Shown: positions 50,427 to 59,969 of the stretch, one piece after another
Position numbering within the stretch: the stretch's first letter is position 1
How the letters are laid out: the number at the start of each line of letters is the position of its first letter
Assembly (NCBI GenBank): GCA_018648685.1
Contig: JABGQT010000134.1
Location: 1-64,000 of the forward strand
Origin: Anaerolineae bacterium
GTDB lineage: Bacteria; Chloroflexota; Anaerolineae; Anaerolineales; Villigracilaceae
Length of the DNA stretch: 64,000 nt
Direction: 5' to 3'
Position numbers and translations under genes: made by a program
The notes under the pieces: model-generated
The model's database searches: none
Seen by the model: only the letters and a program-made list of their open reading frames with translations
Told to the model about the DNA's origin: nothing

Positions 50427-51958
50427 GAATCGCTCCTTTTCATGCCGGTCATCATCAGACCAATTTCTTTTACTTCTGCGTTTTCGGCATCCAGAATGCC
50501 CATCACTTCACCTTCATGTAGAACAGCAATACGATCGCTAAGCGTAAGTAACTCATCCAACTCTTCAGAAATCAACAAAATAGCTGTCCCTTCTTCACGC
50601 TGAGCTAGTAGCAAACGCTGAATAGACTCAATTGCACCTACATCGAGACCGCGTGTTGGCTGCATCGCAACCATCAGTTTAGGATTCGTCGTAATTTCAC
50701 GCGCCAAGATCACTTTTTGCAAATTACCGCCCGAGAGTTTACGTGCCATTGTCCGCACATTTGGCGCAAGAATATCGTAAGCATCTTTTAGGCCACGTGC
50801 ATGAGAACGTGCTTCAGTAAAATTGATGCTCCATTTATTCCCGATTGGCTTTTCACGATAATTTTTCATGATCGTGTTTTCGGTGATGGTCATATTTGGA
50901 GCAGAGCCAACGCCGGTTCTGTCTTCCGGGACATGAGCAACGCCTCGCGCGATAGCCGCACTTGGCTCCTGGTTGGACACATCTTCTCCGTTGATCAGAA
51001 TACTGCCCTCACAGCCGCGCATCCCGGTTATTACCTCTGCCAATTCGCTTTGTCCATTCCCTGCAACACCGGCAATGCCCAGAATTTCACCTTCGCGCAC
51101 ATCTAACGAGAGTTTATTAAGCGCGCGAACACCTTTATTATTCTCAGCACTCACTTCACGTACATCAAGAACTACGGCACCTGGTTCTTGAGCCTTCTTT
51201 TCCACACTGAAGATGACTTTACGGCCAACCATTAATTCGGCTAATTTCTCACCCGTAAGTCCTTCAACATCAATCCCTTCCGCCGTTGCCACACCTTTAC
51301 GAAGTACAGTAAGGCGATCAGCAACAGCGGTTACTTCATTGAGTTTATGACTAATGAAAATGATCGACTTGCCCTGCTCTGTCATCGACCGCATCGTATT
51401 CATTAACTCATCAATTTCCTGTGGAGCCAGCACAGCTGTCGGTTCATCCATAATAAGGATATCTGCACCGCGATAGAGTGTTTTCAAAATCTCCACACGC
51501 TGTTGCTCACCCACAGACAATTGCCATATCAAAGCTGTAGGGTCAACACGTAGGCCAAATTGATCCTGCAAGTCACGAATTTTCTGGTCATATTTAGCTA
51601 AATCCATGAAGAACTTGGGTTCGTCTAAACCAAGCAAGATATTCTCTGTCACCGTTTGAGTTGGTACCAGCATAAAATGCTGGTGAACCATCCCAATTCC
51701 CTTGGCGATGGCATCTTTAGGCGAGCTAAAGTTAACCTCTTCTCCATGCACCTTCATAACCCCGGAAACAGGTTTATAAAGCCCCGCTAAGGCATTCATT
51801 AGCGTGCTTTTTCCTGCACCATTCTCACCTAAAAGCGCATGAATTTCTCCATGTTTTAGCGTGAGATTTACATGATCGTTCGCCAACACACCAGGGAAAC
51901 GAATAACAATATCTTTCATTTCAACGGCATTTGGGGGAGGAGATGAAGTCATAGGCAA
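50423..51958 (-). CDS. ABC transporter ATP-binding protein, two nucleotide-binding domains (BMP/nucleoside type)
   Basis: LLGENGAGKSTLMNALAGLYKP; LSVGEQQRVEILKTLYRGADILIMDEPTAVL; second domain KLSGGNLQKVILARE. Confidence 0.95.
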   Translation of the reverse strand: MPMTSSPPPNAVEMKDIVIRFPGVLANDHVNLTLKHGEIHALLGENGAGKSTLMNALAGLYKPVSGVMKVHGEEVNFSSPKDAIAKGIGMVHQHFMLVPTQTVTENILLGLDEPKFFMDLAKYDQKIRDLQDQFGLRVDPTALIWQLSVGEQQRVEILKTLYRGADILIMDEPTAVLAPQEIDELMNTMRSMTEQGKSIIFISHKLNEVTAVADRLTVLRKGVATAEGIDVEGLTGEKLAELMVGRKVIFSVEKKAQEPGAVVLDVREVSAENNKGVRALNKLSLDVREGEILGIAGVAGNGQSELAEVITGMRGCEGSILINGEDVSNQEPSAAIARGVAHVPEDRTGVGSAPNMTITENTIMKNYREKPIGNKWSINFTEARSHARGLKDAYDILAPNVRTMARKLSGGNLQKVILAREITTNPKLMVAMQPTRGLDVGAIESIQRLLLAQREEGTAILLISEELDELLTLSDRIAVLHEGEVMGILDAENAEVKEIGLMMTGMKRSDS

Positions 51959-52190
51959 AGCTCCTTTATTGAGTTAGAAGTGGCAAGTTACAAGGTTCTA
52001 ATTCTTTGCGAGATTGAAATCTCTGCTCAAATAACAAGCCCGATAACGGACTTATGAGCTCAGCAGAAAATTCACTTTTCTTTCAACAAGAAACCCGAAA
52101 GGTTTTATTAGAGCGTTTTTTCCATCAAGCCTTTGGAAGCATACTCTTTGATTTTATGGCGAACGATGAAAATCTTTCGGGTCTTCTGCA

Positions 52191-52229
52191 TAAAAATGAA
52201 GAGGCGACCCTTCATAGAGCCGCCTCTTC
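52191..52229 (-). terminator. Hairpin/terminator downstream of the BMP lipoprotein gene
   Basis: GAAGAGGCG...CGCCTCTTC; ATTTTTATG follows on the minus strand. Confidence 0.75.
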
Positions 52230-52241
52230 ATCATTCAACAA

Positions 52242-53513
52242 CTAGTCAAGTTCCGGCAATTCAGCAGTAATGTTCTCGTTCCACCAGTACATACAGGTTT
52301 CGCAAGGAACACCGAATTGAGCAAAGCCGTCAAGATCGATCTGTTCAAGGCTGACACCATCTTCGAGGACAACATTGCCCTGATTGTCGGTGATCGGTCC
52401 TTTGAAGACATCGAAGCGGGTGAATTCACCAGCTAACATGGCAGCCAATGTGTCTTCGATCAGAGCCAAATCTTCCGCAGGGAGATCTTTTACGCCAGGC
52501 ATCATTTCTTCACCTTCCATAAAGCCAAGCAAGCCCATAGCACCAGTGTCAGCATCGAAATATTCCCAACCGCCAACCCAGGTTCCAGCTCGGGATTCTT
52601 CTACAATACGACCATAGACAGGACCCCAGTTCCAATACATGGAAGTGAGACAGGCATCTACAACACAGTTGCCGCTATAGTCATAAGTGATGCCCCATTT
52701 GCCCTCGGGAGCAACTTCTGCGGGAGCGGGGGTATCAGCACCAGTCATAACGACCTGTGCGCCACCATCAAAGAGGGAGGATGAAGCTTCTTTTTCGAGG
52801 ATAGGATCATGCCAGGTGAAGATCCAGCGAACGTCAACTGTACATTCGGGGCAGGTTTTCTGTGCGCCCAAAGCAAAAGCATTACCCAAGCGAAGTTCTT
52901 CGGGGATGGGGAAAGTGGCAATATAACCCAGTTTGGGGTTGCCATCCACTTTTGCGCGGGAGCCAGCTAACATGCCGGCGAGATATTTCATATCTTCCAT
53001 CGCGCCCATCAAGTTACCAAAGTTGGCTTCATTCGATTTGAAACCACTGATGTGAATGATGTCAATATCAGGGAACTCATCGGCGACAACTTCAGAAGCA
53101 TCCATGTAGCCAAAGGAAGTGGTGAAGATTACATCGAAGCCTTTGCGGGCCAAAGAGCGGATAACCTGCTCTGCATCGGCGCCTTCAGCAACGATTTCAA
53201 CATAAGCTGTGTGAACGTCTTCTACGTTCTCTTCAACCCACATACGACCAACATCGTGAGCCTGTGTCCAACCACCATCATCATGGGGTCCAACATAGAC
53301 GAAAGCAACATTATATTTGCCATCTTCAACGGTCGGAATTTGATAAGCACCCTCTTCAGCGGGAGCTTCTTCTGCAGCGGGAGCCTCTTCGGCTGCGGGA
53401 GCTTCTTCTGCTGCCGGTGCTTCTTCGGGGGCTGCTGCACCACCGCCACAAGCGGAAAGCACAAAAGCTGCAATCGTTAGAACACTAAAAATCCACAAAA
53501 CTTTCTTATTCAT
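52242..53513 (-). CDS. BMP-family (PnrA-like) substrate-binding lipoprotein
   Basis: Lipobox VLSACGGG; YNVAFVYVGPHDDGGWTQAHDVGRMWVEENV. Confidence 0.93.
   Translation of the reverse strand: MNKKVLWIFSVLTIAAFVLSACGGGAAAPEEAPAAEEAPAAEEAPAAEEAPAEEGAYQIPTVEDGKYNVAFVYVGPHDDGGWTQAHDVGRMWVEENVEDVHTAYVEIVAEGADAEQVIRSLARKGFDVIFTTSFGYMDASEVVADEFPDIDIIHISGFKSNEANFGNLMGAMEDMKYLAGMLAGSRAKVDGNPKLGYIATFPIPEELRLGNAFALGAQKTCPECTVDVRWIFTWHDPILEKEASSSLFDGGAQVVMTGADTPAPAEVAPEGKWGITYDYSGNCVVDACLTSMYWNWGPVYGRIVEESRAGTWVGGWEYFDADTGAMGLLGFMEGEEMMPGVKDLPAEDLALIEDTLAAMLAGEFTRFDVFKGPITDNQGNVVLEDGVSLEQIDLDGFAQFGVPCETCMYWWNENITAELPELD
53351..53440 (-). repeat. 18-nt-period tandem repeat encoding the EAPAAE linker
   Basis: EEAPAAEEAPAAEEAPAAEEAPAEE directly after the lipobox. 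Confidence 0.9.
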
Positions 53514-53631
53514 TTCTACTCCTTACTAAATAGGTTTGAAATTTCAACAAGCTTCTGGCAAAACTGTTCTTATAAAGCTACCTCCTTCAAAAGTTAGCGT
53601 CATTATAAAGGAAAAGACATGCAAAGGAAAA

Positions 53632-55644
53632 TTACTTACAACCTAAATCAGCCATGACAAGCGACAAAACTTCCTCTTTTTCTGGACTATTGGATGTTTC
53701 CGCAGCTATACGCTCCCACAGAGGACAAAGCAAAGGCTTCATATAGGATGGAGAAACCCGCTTCGCACTTGTGGATAGTTGCCCGGCGTTTTCCCAATCA
53801 TTTGTGTGAGCATAAGCCTCGATAAAGACGAAATTCTCCGTTGGGTCATTGGGATGGTCTCCAGAAGCGAAAGCTTTCTTGCCTAGAGAAACTACCTGCG
53901 CCCAATCACCGCGCTGCCGAGCTAAATCTGCTTTCTGGAAGTAGTAGCACCACCCATGCTTGGGTTCAGGGGCATAGATTTCTGGCAAAACTGGTTCACC
54001 ATCTACCAAAATCAACTCAGGACGAGAAAAAGATGCAGCATCTCGCAAAAGAAGGTCTGCGATAAATTTATTTTCAGAATCAATCTCAGGATCAACGATG
54101 TGGAGACATCCCGGCGGAGAGAAATTAATCAAAAGCATCTGCGAGGTATTGCCGTTAAATTCTCCAGCAATAAAATTATGTTCAAGAGGCATATCTGCTT
54201 CAAGTTTTTCTCCATCCACGCCAAAGCGCGTGCGCGGATAAAAGAGCATATAGGGAATTTCTTCTGCGTTGGTCTCTGGCGCGTAAATCCAGTTGAGGGG
54301 TGCACTCAGAGAATTATCGGCATAAAATTTGAGTGCGCCTTCGTTAAGCAAAATAGTTGTATTTTCTTCCAAGTCAGGGATGCGCCAAGACATCTGCCAA
54401 AAGAGATTTTTCTGCACCTTCCAATCTCGTCGAAACTCATCTGCCCAGAGGAACTGCCTACCCGCAGAGAATGCGATTAAAAGAGCGAAAAAGGCTATAC
54501 GCAGATTTCGGCGAGGAATTAAAGAAATTAGACCGAGAAGAATTAAAACGCTTCCCAGAATAAAGGGCAATGTCGCTCTATTTGCAGGAAATCCTAAAGA
54601 GACGGGTAACCCCGTCAGCCAGAAAGGGATGCCCGCCAAGAGAGCGGAAAAAAGCCCAAGGGTGAATAATCGGCTTCTAATACCACTTTCTATCTTATTA
54701 TCGTTTGCTTCTTCTCGTGTATTTTTGTAAAGAGCAAAGAAGGCTAGCATAAAAGAAATGAAAATAATGCCAAGATAAATAGTGATCGTAACTTTGCCCT
54801 GCAATTCAAAATCGGGTGGGATAAATGCTTGCCCCCATGCGGCAATGAGCGTTGTCCACAAGCTCAGAAGAATCGTTTTGGTCAAATTCCAGAGAGTCAA
54901 GAGGGGCGCGATCCGTAATTCAGAGAGAAGGCTATATTCATAGGTCTCGTTGATGATAAAGAAGATACGTCCGATGATGGCGGCGAGGAAGATGATGAAA
55001 TAAGGGAGGCAAGTTAAAAACATGCGGCGTATCCGCTCTTTGAATTCAGCTATATTTTCGAGCATAATCCATGCAATCGGGATGCGGAGCAATTCCAAAA
55101 GGAAAAAATATTCCCCAAGGAATAAATTCGCGGCAGAAGAAAGCATCCCAAGAATTGCCCAGAACTTTGAGAAACGCGTCTGCTCAAAAGATTTAAGCAT
55201 GGCAAAGAGAGAGAAAAGAAAGAAAATAAGTGCAAAAAAATGAGAGCTATAAACAAAAGAAACGAATTGTTGGTTAAATCCGGGATAAAGAAGGAATAGT
55301 AAGCTCGCCATGAGGGGGAGCGTTTTCTGACGAGGGAAAAGTTGAAAGAAAATTTTCCAGACAAGAACGCCACTTAGCCAACGGAGAACGAGGGCAAGGA
55401 TTTGCCAGGCAAAAGGTTTATAAGGCAGGAATGACGTGAGGCTTTGATATAGGATGCCAACCACAGGGCGATTGGTAGAGAAATAACGAGTGAGAGCTTC
55501 TGCGCCAAGTTGATAGCGAATCCAGCCGATGGGGAGATCATCCCAGTAGAAGCCAAGTTGGGGCGCGAGAATACCATAAGCAAGCGCGGTAATGGCTGCG
55601 AGGATAAAAGGCGGGGATTTTATGAAAGCGAGGAGGCGTTTCAT
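53632..55644 (-). CDS. Large multi-TM membrane protein (possible GT-C-like)
   Basis: Many TM segments; likely start MKRLLAFIKS at 55644, because the upstream extension translates a hairpin repeat. Confidence 0.6.
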   Translation of the reverse strand: MKRLLAFIKSPPFILAAITALAYGILAPQLGFYWDDLPIGWIRYQLGAEALTRYFSTNRPVVGILYQSLTSFLPYKPFAWQILALVLRWLSGVLVWKIFFQLFPRQKTLPLMASLLFLLYPGFNQQFVSFVYSSHFFALIFFLFSLFAMLKSFEQTRFSKFWAILGMLSSAANLFLGEYFFLLELLRIPIAWIMLENIAEFKERIRRMFLTCLPYFIIFLAAIIGRIFFIINETYEYSLLSELRIAPLLTLWNLTKTILLSLWTTLIAAWGQAFIPPDFELQGKVTITIYLGIIFISFMLAFFALYKNTREEANDNKIESGIRSRLFTLGLFSALLAGIPFWLTGLPVSLGFPANRATLPFILGSVLILLGLISLIPRRNLRIAFFALLIAFSAGRQFLWADEFRRDWKVQKNLFWQMSWRIPDLEENTTILLNEGALKFYADNSLSAPLNWIYAPETNAEEIPYMLFYPRTRFGVDGEKLEADMPLEHNFIAGEFNGNTSQMLLINFSPPGCLHIVDPEIDSENKFIADLLLRDAASFSRPELILVDGEPVLPEIYAPEPKHGWCYYFQKADLARQRGDWAQVVSLGKKAFASGDHPNDPTENFVFIEAYAHTNDWENAGQLSTSAKRVSPSYMKPLLCPLWERIAAETSNSPEKEEVLSLVMADLGCK

Positions 55645-55651
55645 ATATAGG

Positions 55652-55678
55652 TAGGGGCGGGTCTCAGACCCGCCCCTA
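55652..55678. repeat. Operon-embedded palindromic hairpin repeat
   Basis: TAGGGGCGGGTCT-C-AGACCCGCCCCTA perfect 13-bp arms. Confidence 0.85.
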
Positions 55679-55690
55679 TAAGAAAGGAAA

Positions 55691-56635
55691 CTACGGAACA
55701 ATCCAGGTGCCGGTTTCACCGTTCAAAGCACGTTGAATATTCGGAGGATCGGTAACGAGGGCTTTTTTGCCACCTTCTTTCAGGAATTTGACAATTGCCT
55801 GAACTTTAGGAAGCATACTGCCGGGGGCAAAGTGACCTTCTTCGATATATTTCTCGGCTTCAGCGACGGTCATTTCATCGAGCCATTCTTCGTTGTCTTT
55901 GCCAAAGTTGATGGCGATTTTTTCAACCGCAGTAGAAATGATGAGCAAATCTGCGTTGATATTATTCGCCAATAAACCAGAGGCAAAATCTTTGTCGATA
56001 ACGGCTTCAACGCCGCGCAGATCGCCATTTTCTTTCTCGACAACAGGAATACCACCGCCACCAACTGCGATAACGGAGAAGCCGCCTTCGATCAGTCCTT
56101 TGATGGCATCCACCTCAACAATATTCATGGGCAAGGGTGAGGGAACAACACGCCGCCAACCGCGCCCAGCATCTTCAACAAAATCCTGTCCTAATGCCAT
56201 ACGCTCTTTTGCAGTTTCCTCGTCAAGAAAAGAGCCAACCGGTTTGGCTGGTTTCTCAAACGCAGGGTCATCTGCGCTGACTTCAACTTGCGTTACAACG
56301 GTAACTGCTTGTTTGTTAATGCCACGTTTCTTGAATTCGTTACGCAGGGCTTTTTGCCCCATATAACCAATGGCGCCTTGTGTATCTGCACCAGCGTAAT
56401 CCATAGGAACGGGATGTAACTCACCAGCAGCAAGCTCGGAACGACGAAGGATAAATCCAACTTGTGGACCATTACCATGCGTGATGACAACGTCCCAACC
56501 GTCTTCGATCATCCCGGCAATATGACCCATCGTCTCTTTGATGGCGTCAAATTGATCAGGAATAGATTTTCTTGTTTTGTCAACAATAAGGGCGTTTCCG
56601 CCAACTGCGACAACAGCGACTTTTTTTTCTGCCAT
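55691..56635 (-). CDS. arcC: Carbamate kinase
   Basis: VVAVGGNAL; VITHGNGPQVGFILRRSELA; MDYAGADTQGAIGYM; AVGGGGIPVV. Confidence 0.94.
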   Translation of the reverse strand: MAEKKVAVVAVGGNALIVDKTRKSIPDQFDAIKETMGHIAGMIEDGWDVVITHGNGPQVGFILRRSELAAGELHPVPMDYAGADTQGAIGYMGQKALRNEFKKRGINKQAVTVVTQVEVSADDPAFEKPAKPVGSFLDEETAKERMALGQDFVEDAGRGWRRVVPSPLPMNIVEVDAIKGLIEGGFSVIAVGGGGIPVVEKENGDLRGVEAVIDKDFASGLLANNINADLLIISTAVEKIAINFGKDNEEWLDEMTVAEAEKYIEEGHFAPGSMLPKVQAIVKFLKEGGKKALVTDPPNIQRALNGETGTWIVP

Positions 56636-56638
56636 TTC

Positions 56639-57619
56639 CTACCTCATCGTCAAAGCCATAACGGCTTTCTGCGCGTGCATACGGTTTTCAGCCTGGTCAA
56701 AGACAACCGAGTTGGGGCCATCCATAACTTCACTGGTAACTTCAACATCGCGGTCAGCTGGAAGCGGGTGCATATAAATCGCATCCGGTTTCGCCAAATC
56801 CATTTTGCGCTGATCGGTGATCCAGTGCGCGTATTTATCTTGGATAGCTTTACCTTCGGCAGGATCTTGGGTGGTCAACAGAGGACCCCAGGATTTTGCG
56901 TAAACGACATCTGCATCTTTGAAAGCGGCTTCCATATCATCGGTGACTTCAAAACCAGCACCAGCGATACGCGCTTGTTCTTTAGCTTGCTCCATGATCT
57001 CAGGCATTAGTTTAAATTCTGGTGGATGCGCGAGAACTACATCTAAGCCGAAACGGGGCATTTGCAAAATCAAGGATTGCGGCACGGAGATCGGTTTCAG
57101 GTAAGAAGAAGCATAAGCCCAAGAAACGACCATTTTCTTGCGTTTCAGGTTGCGACCTTTCTTCTCGATGATGGTCATAATGTCTGCCAAACATTGGTGC
57201 GGATGATAAATTTCGCACTGCATGTTGAGCACAGGAACGCGGGATGCGCTGGCTACCAAGTTCAAATAACGGTTACCAATGCCCCAATCCACGTGACGGA
57301 TGGCGATGCCGTCGAAATAACGACCGAAAATTTCTCCCATTTCTGTCTCGGTATCACCGTGGGAAATTTGTGTGGTGCGGCTTTCGATGAAAGCTGCGTG
57401 TCCACCCAGTTGAGCCATACCAGACTCAAAGGAGCCGCGTGTGCGGGTGCTGGAGAAGAAGAAAAGCATCGCCAGTGTCTTGTCGCGCAAATAAGCATGG
57501 GATTCACCAAGTGCGCGTTTGCGCTTTAAGTCCCAAGCTACATCCAAGATGGTGTCGACTTCTTCTTTTGTGAAGTCAAGGTCACCGATTAAATCTCGCC
57601 CTCGTAAATCTGATTGCAT
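56639..57619 (-). CDS. ygeW: YgeW-like knotted carbamoyltransferase
   Basis: FFSSTRTRGSFESGMAQLGGHA; HPHQCLADIMTI; WAYASSYLKPISVPQSLILQMPRFGLDVVLAHPPEF; MHPLPADRDVEVTSEV. Confidence 0.8.
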   Translation of the reverse strand: MQSDLRGRDLIGDLDFTKEEVDTILDVAWDLKRKRALGESHAYLRDKTLAMLFFFSSTRTRGSFESGMAQLGGHAAFIESRTTQISHGDTETEMGEIFGRYFDGIAIRHVDWGIGNRYLNLVASASRVPVLNMQCEIYHPHQCLADIMTIIEKKGRNLKRKKMVVSWAYASSYLKPISVPQSLILQMPRFGLDVVLAHPPEFKLMPEIMEQAKEQARIAGAGFEVTDDMEAAFKDADVVYAKSWGPLLTTQDPAEGKAIQDKYAHWITDQRKMDLAKPDAIYMHPLPADRDVEVTSEVMDGPNSVVFDQAENRMHAQKAVMALTMR

Positions 57620-57644
57620 AATTATTCTCCTCTTTTATATATTC

Positions 57645-57673
57645 GTTGGGGCACGACACTATCGTGCCCCAAC
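57645..57673. repeat. Operon-embedded palindromic hairpin repeat
   Basis: GTTGGGGCACGA-CACTA-TCGTGCCCCAAC perfect 12-bp arms. Confidence 0.85.
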
Positions 57674-57693
57674 GGGATAACTGATTTTTGGAA

Positions 57694-58647
57694 TTACTCC
57701 ATTTTGCCGCTGACCAATGCCAGCAATGCCATGCGCATGACAACACCGTTAAAGGCTTCCTGCCAATAGCGAGACCAGCGGGTAATGTCAACATCAGCAG
57801 GGATTTCGTCCATACGGGGCAGGGAGTGGAGCAAGATCGCATCCGATTTGGCTTTGTTCTTGAGCAAATCAACAGTGATTTTGTAGTTGGCGGGGGTCAT
57901 GCCCTCATCACCGGTGCGTTCGTCGCGAGCTTTGGTATAGTCAGGTTGGACAGTCGGTTCAACGAGAATCACATCCGCATCGCCGATCACATCGCCAACA
58001 TGCTCGGCGTAGCTGTAATCTAATGCCATTGCGTCGAAATCTTTTTCGTACTCTTCGGGCATTTCCATGCCAGGAGGTGATACAAAAGTGATCGGGCAGT
58101 CAAATTGTGTAAGTGCGTGACCAAGCGAGTGCATGGTGCGCATACGCATATCGCCAACGGCAACCCAGCGCAAACCGTCAATAGTTCCTTTTTCCCGTAA
58201 AACGGTATAAAGATCGGTCAAAATCTGGGTAGGATGTTCGCCCCATCCATCACCGCCATTAATAACAGGGATAGATGCCCATTTGGCTGCTTCTTGGGGA
58301 GCGCCTTTCTGGAAATGGCGCATCACGATCATATCGCCATAGAATTCAAGCATCTTGACGGTATCTTTGATCGATTCCTGATAGAAGTCACCGGCGCGGG
58401 TCATCTTTGCGTCAGAGAAACCGGTTACATGACCACCCAGACGATGCATGGCGGCTTCGTGTGCCAAGCGGGTGCGGGTGGAAGGCTGATAAAAAGCTGT
58501 TACCAGCGTCTTGTCAGCCAAGAGATCGGTATTCTGGCGGTTGCGAGCGATAGGCTCCAACTCTTCAGCGATCTCGAAAACACGGAAGAATTCATTACGT
58601 TCGAACTCTTTTAAAGAAAGAATGTCACGACCTGCAAAACTACGCAT
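57694..58647 (-). CDS. Aspartate carbamoyltransferase-like protein, acceptor specificity uncertain
   Basis: YQPSTRTRLAHEAAMHRLGGHVTGFSDA; NGGDGWGEHPTQILTDLYTV; 80s-loop and RxQ acceptor motifs not canonical. Confidence 0.85.
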   Translation of the reverse strand: MRSFAGRDILSLKEFERNEFFRVFEIAEELEPIARNRQNTDLLADKTLVTAFYQPSTRTRLAHEAAMHRLGGHVTGFSDAKMTRAGDFYQESIKDTVKMLEFYGDMIVMRHFQKGAPQEAAKWASIPVINGGDGWGEHPTQILTDLYTVLREKGTIDGLRWVAVGDMRMRTMHSLGHALTQFDCPITFVSPPGMEMPEEYEKDFDAMALDYSYAEHVGDVIGDADVILVEPTVQPDYTKARDERTGDEGMTPANYKITVDLLKNKAKSDAILLHSLPRMDEIPADVDITRWSRYWQEAFNGVVMRMALLALVSGKME

Positions 58648-58695
58648 ATTGAACCTCCTAAGTTCAAGAAAAACGATTTGTTTTGAAACTTACGC

Positions 58696-59937
58696 TTATC
58701 CCTCTTGCATTTTCTCCAATAACATATTGGGGAATAAAGCATAGAACTCTGTAGCATCTACAACTTCCTTCAGCGGCACTTGTTCCATACCCCTGTGCGC
58801 GAATTTCTCATCGCCAGGACCAAATCCGATCGAAGGAATGCCAGCCTTACCAGCCCAGTAAGTACCATTGGTTGAGAAATCCCAAGTATCCAACTCACGT
58901 TCTTCACCCCAAAGGGTTTTGATCGTATTTTGACCTGCTTGGGTCATGGGGTGGTCATCTGCCTGTAACCAGGCTGGGTAATATTTCGAGACAGGGAATT
59001 TGAACCCTGTATAAGATGGTTCATCATAAAAGAGTTCTTCTACTTTGATCTCATCTTGTAGATAATCAGGAATCAACCCTTTGATCTGCGCGATCACATC
59101 ATCATGGGGTTCATTAGATGTGATTCGGCGATCAAGGTAGATCGAAAATTCATTAGGAACTGCGTTAAGCGACCCAGTGGTTACTTTAAGGTCAGTCACA
59201 GCAACGGTAGGATTGCCTTGTAATGGATGGGAACCCAAACCAAGGCGAAGGCGACGGTCTAACTCACGAATGTGTGTAATGACGGCTGCCATTTTATATA
59301 CTGCATTATCGCCTAGATAATGAGTTGCCGCATGGGCAGATTTCCCGGAAGCCGTGATTTTCAGTTCGATACGACCTTTGTGACCGCGATAGACTTGCAT
59401 TTTGGTCGGCTCACCGATGACGACAAAGTCGGGGCGGATGCCTGGGTCTACTTCCACGAAGGTATTCGGGGCGATACCGTCACACCACTCCTCCATATTG
59501 CCGAAATACCAAGCTGTTATGCCATCGAGCAAACCCAAATCACGGGCGAAGCTTAGTCCGTATACCATACCAGGCGTGGAGCCTTTTTCATCTACTGCAC
59601 CGCGTGCAAAAAGGACACCATCTTCAACCTTACCAATGAAAGGATCCCATTCCCAATTATCTGGGTCACCGATGCCGACGGTATCAATATGCGAATCGTA
59701 AACGATCACTTTTTCGCCATTCCCGATACGCCCCATGATATTGCCCATTTTATCGAAGCGGACTTCGTCGAAACCCAGTTTATTCATCTCGGCTGCGATG
59801 CGCTCTCCAACTTCTTTCAGCTCGCCATTCATACTGGGAATAGCAACAATATCTCTCAAAAATTGGATGATATCGTCTTGCGCGGCATCAACACGCTTCT
59901 TGATCTCTTGAACAGCTTCTTCTCTTGAAAGTTCCAT
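58696..59937 (-). CDS. ygeY: M20-family hydrolase, YgeY-like (selenium metabolism-linked type)
   Basis: VYDSHIDTVGIGDPDNWEWDPF; GAVDEKGSTPGMVYGL; MEEWCDGIAPNTFVE; located beside the ygeW-like gene. Confidence 0.8.
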   Translation of the reverse strand: MELSREEAVQEIKKRVDAAQDDIIQFLRDIVAIPSMNGELKEVGERIAAEMNKLGFDEVRFDKMGNIMGRIGNGEKVIVYDSHIDTVGIGDPDNWEWDPFIGKVEDGVLFARGAVDEKGSTPGMVYGLSFARDLGLLDGITAWYFGNMEEWCDGIAPNTFVEVDPGIRPDFVVIGEPTKMQVYRGHKGRIELKITASGKSAHAATHYLGDNAVYKMAAVITHIRELDRRLRLGLGSHPLQGNPTVAVTDLKVTTGSLNAVPNEFSIYLDRRITSNEPHDDVIAQIKGLIPDYLQDEIKVEELFYDEPSYTGFKFPVSKYYPAWLQADDHPMTQAGQNTIKTLWGEERELDTWDFSTNGTYWAGKAGIPSIGFGPGDEKFAHRGMEQVPLKEVVDATEFYALFPNMLLEKMQEG

Positions 59938-59969
59938 TAGCTTAAAAAATCTCCTAAATAATAAATATT

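Noticed and set aside
53264-53488. Leu/Arg-rich repeat ORF and repeat array considered as CRISPR-like
   Set aside because: It is the reverse strand of the EAPAAE coding repeat; no spacer/repeat structure.
55645-55719. N-terminal extension MKPAPGLFRSFLSYRGGSETRPYLY of the 53632 ORF
   Set aside because: Encoded by the palindromic hairpin and the 3' region of the intergenic gap; MKRLLAFIKS at 55644 is the more plausible start.
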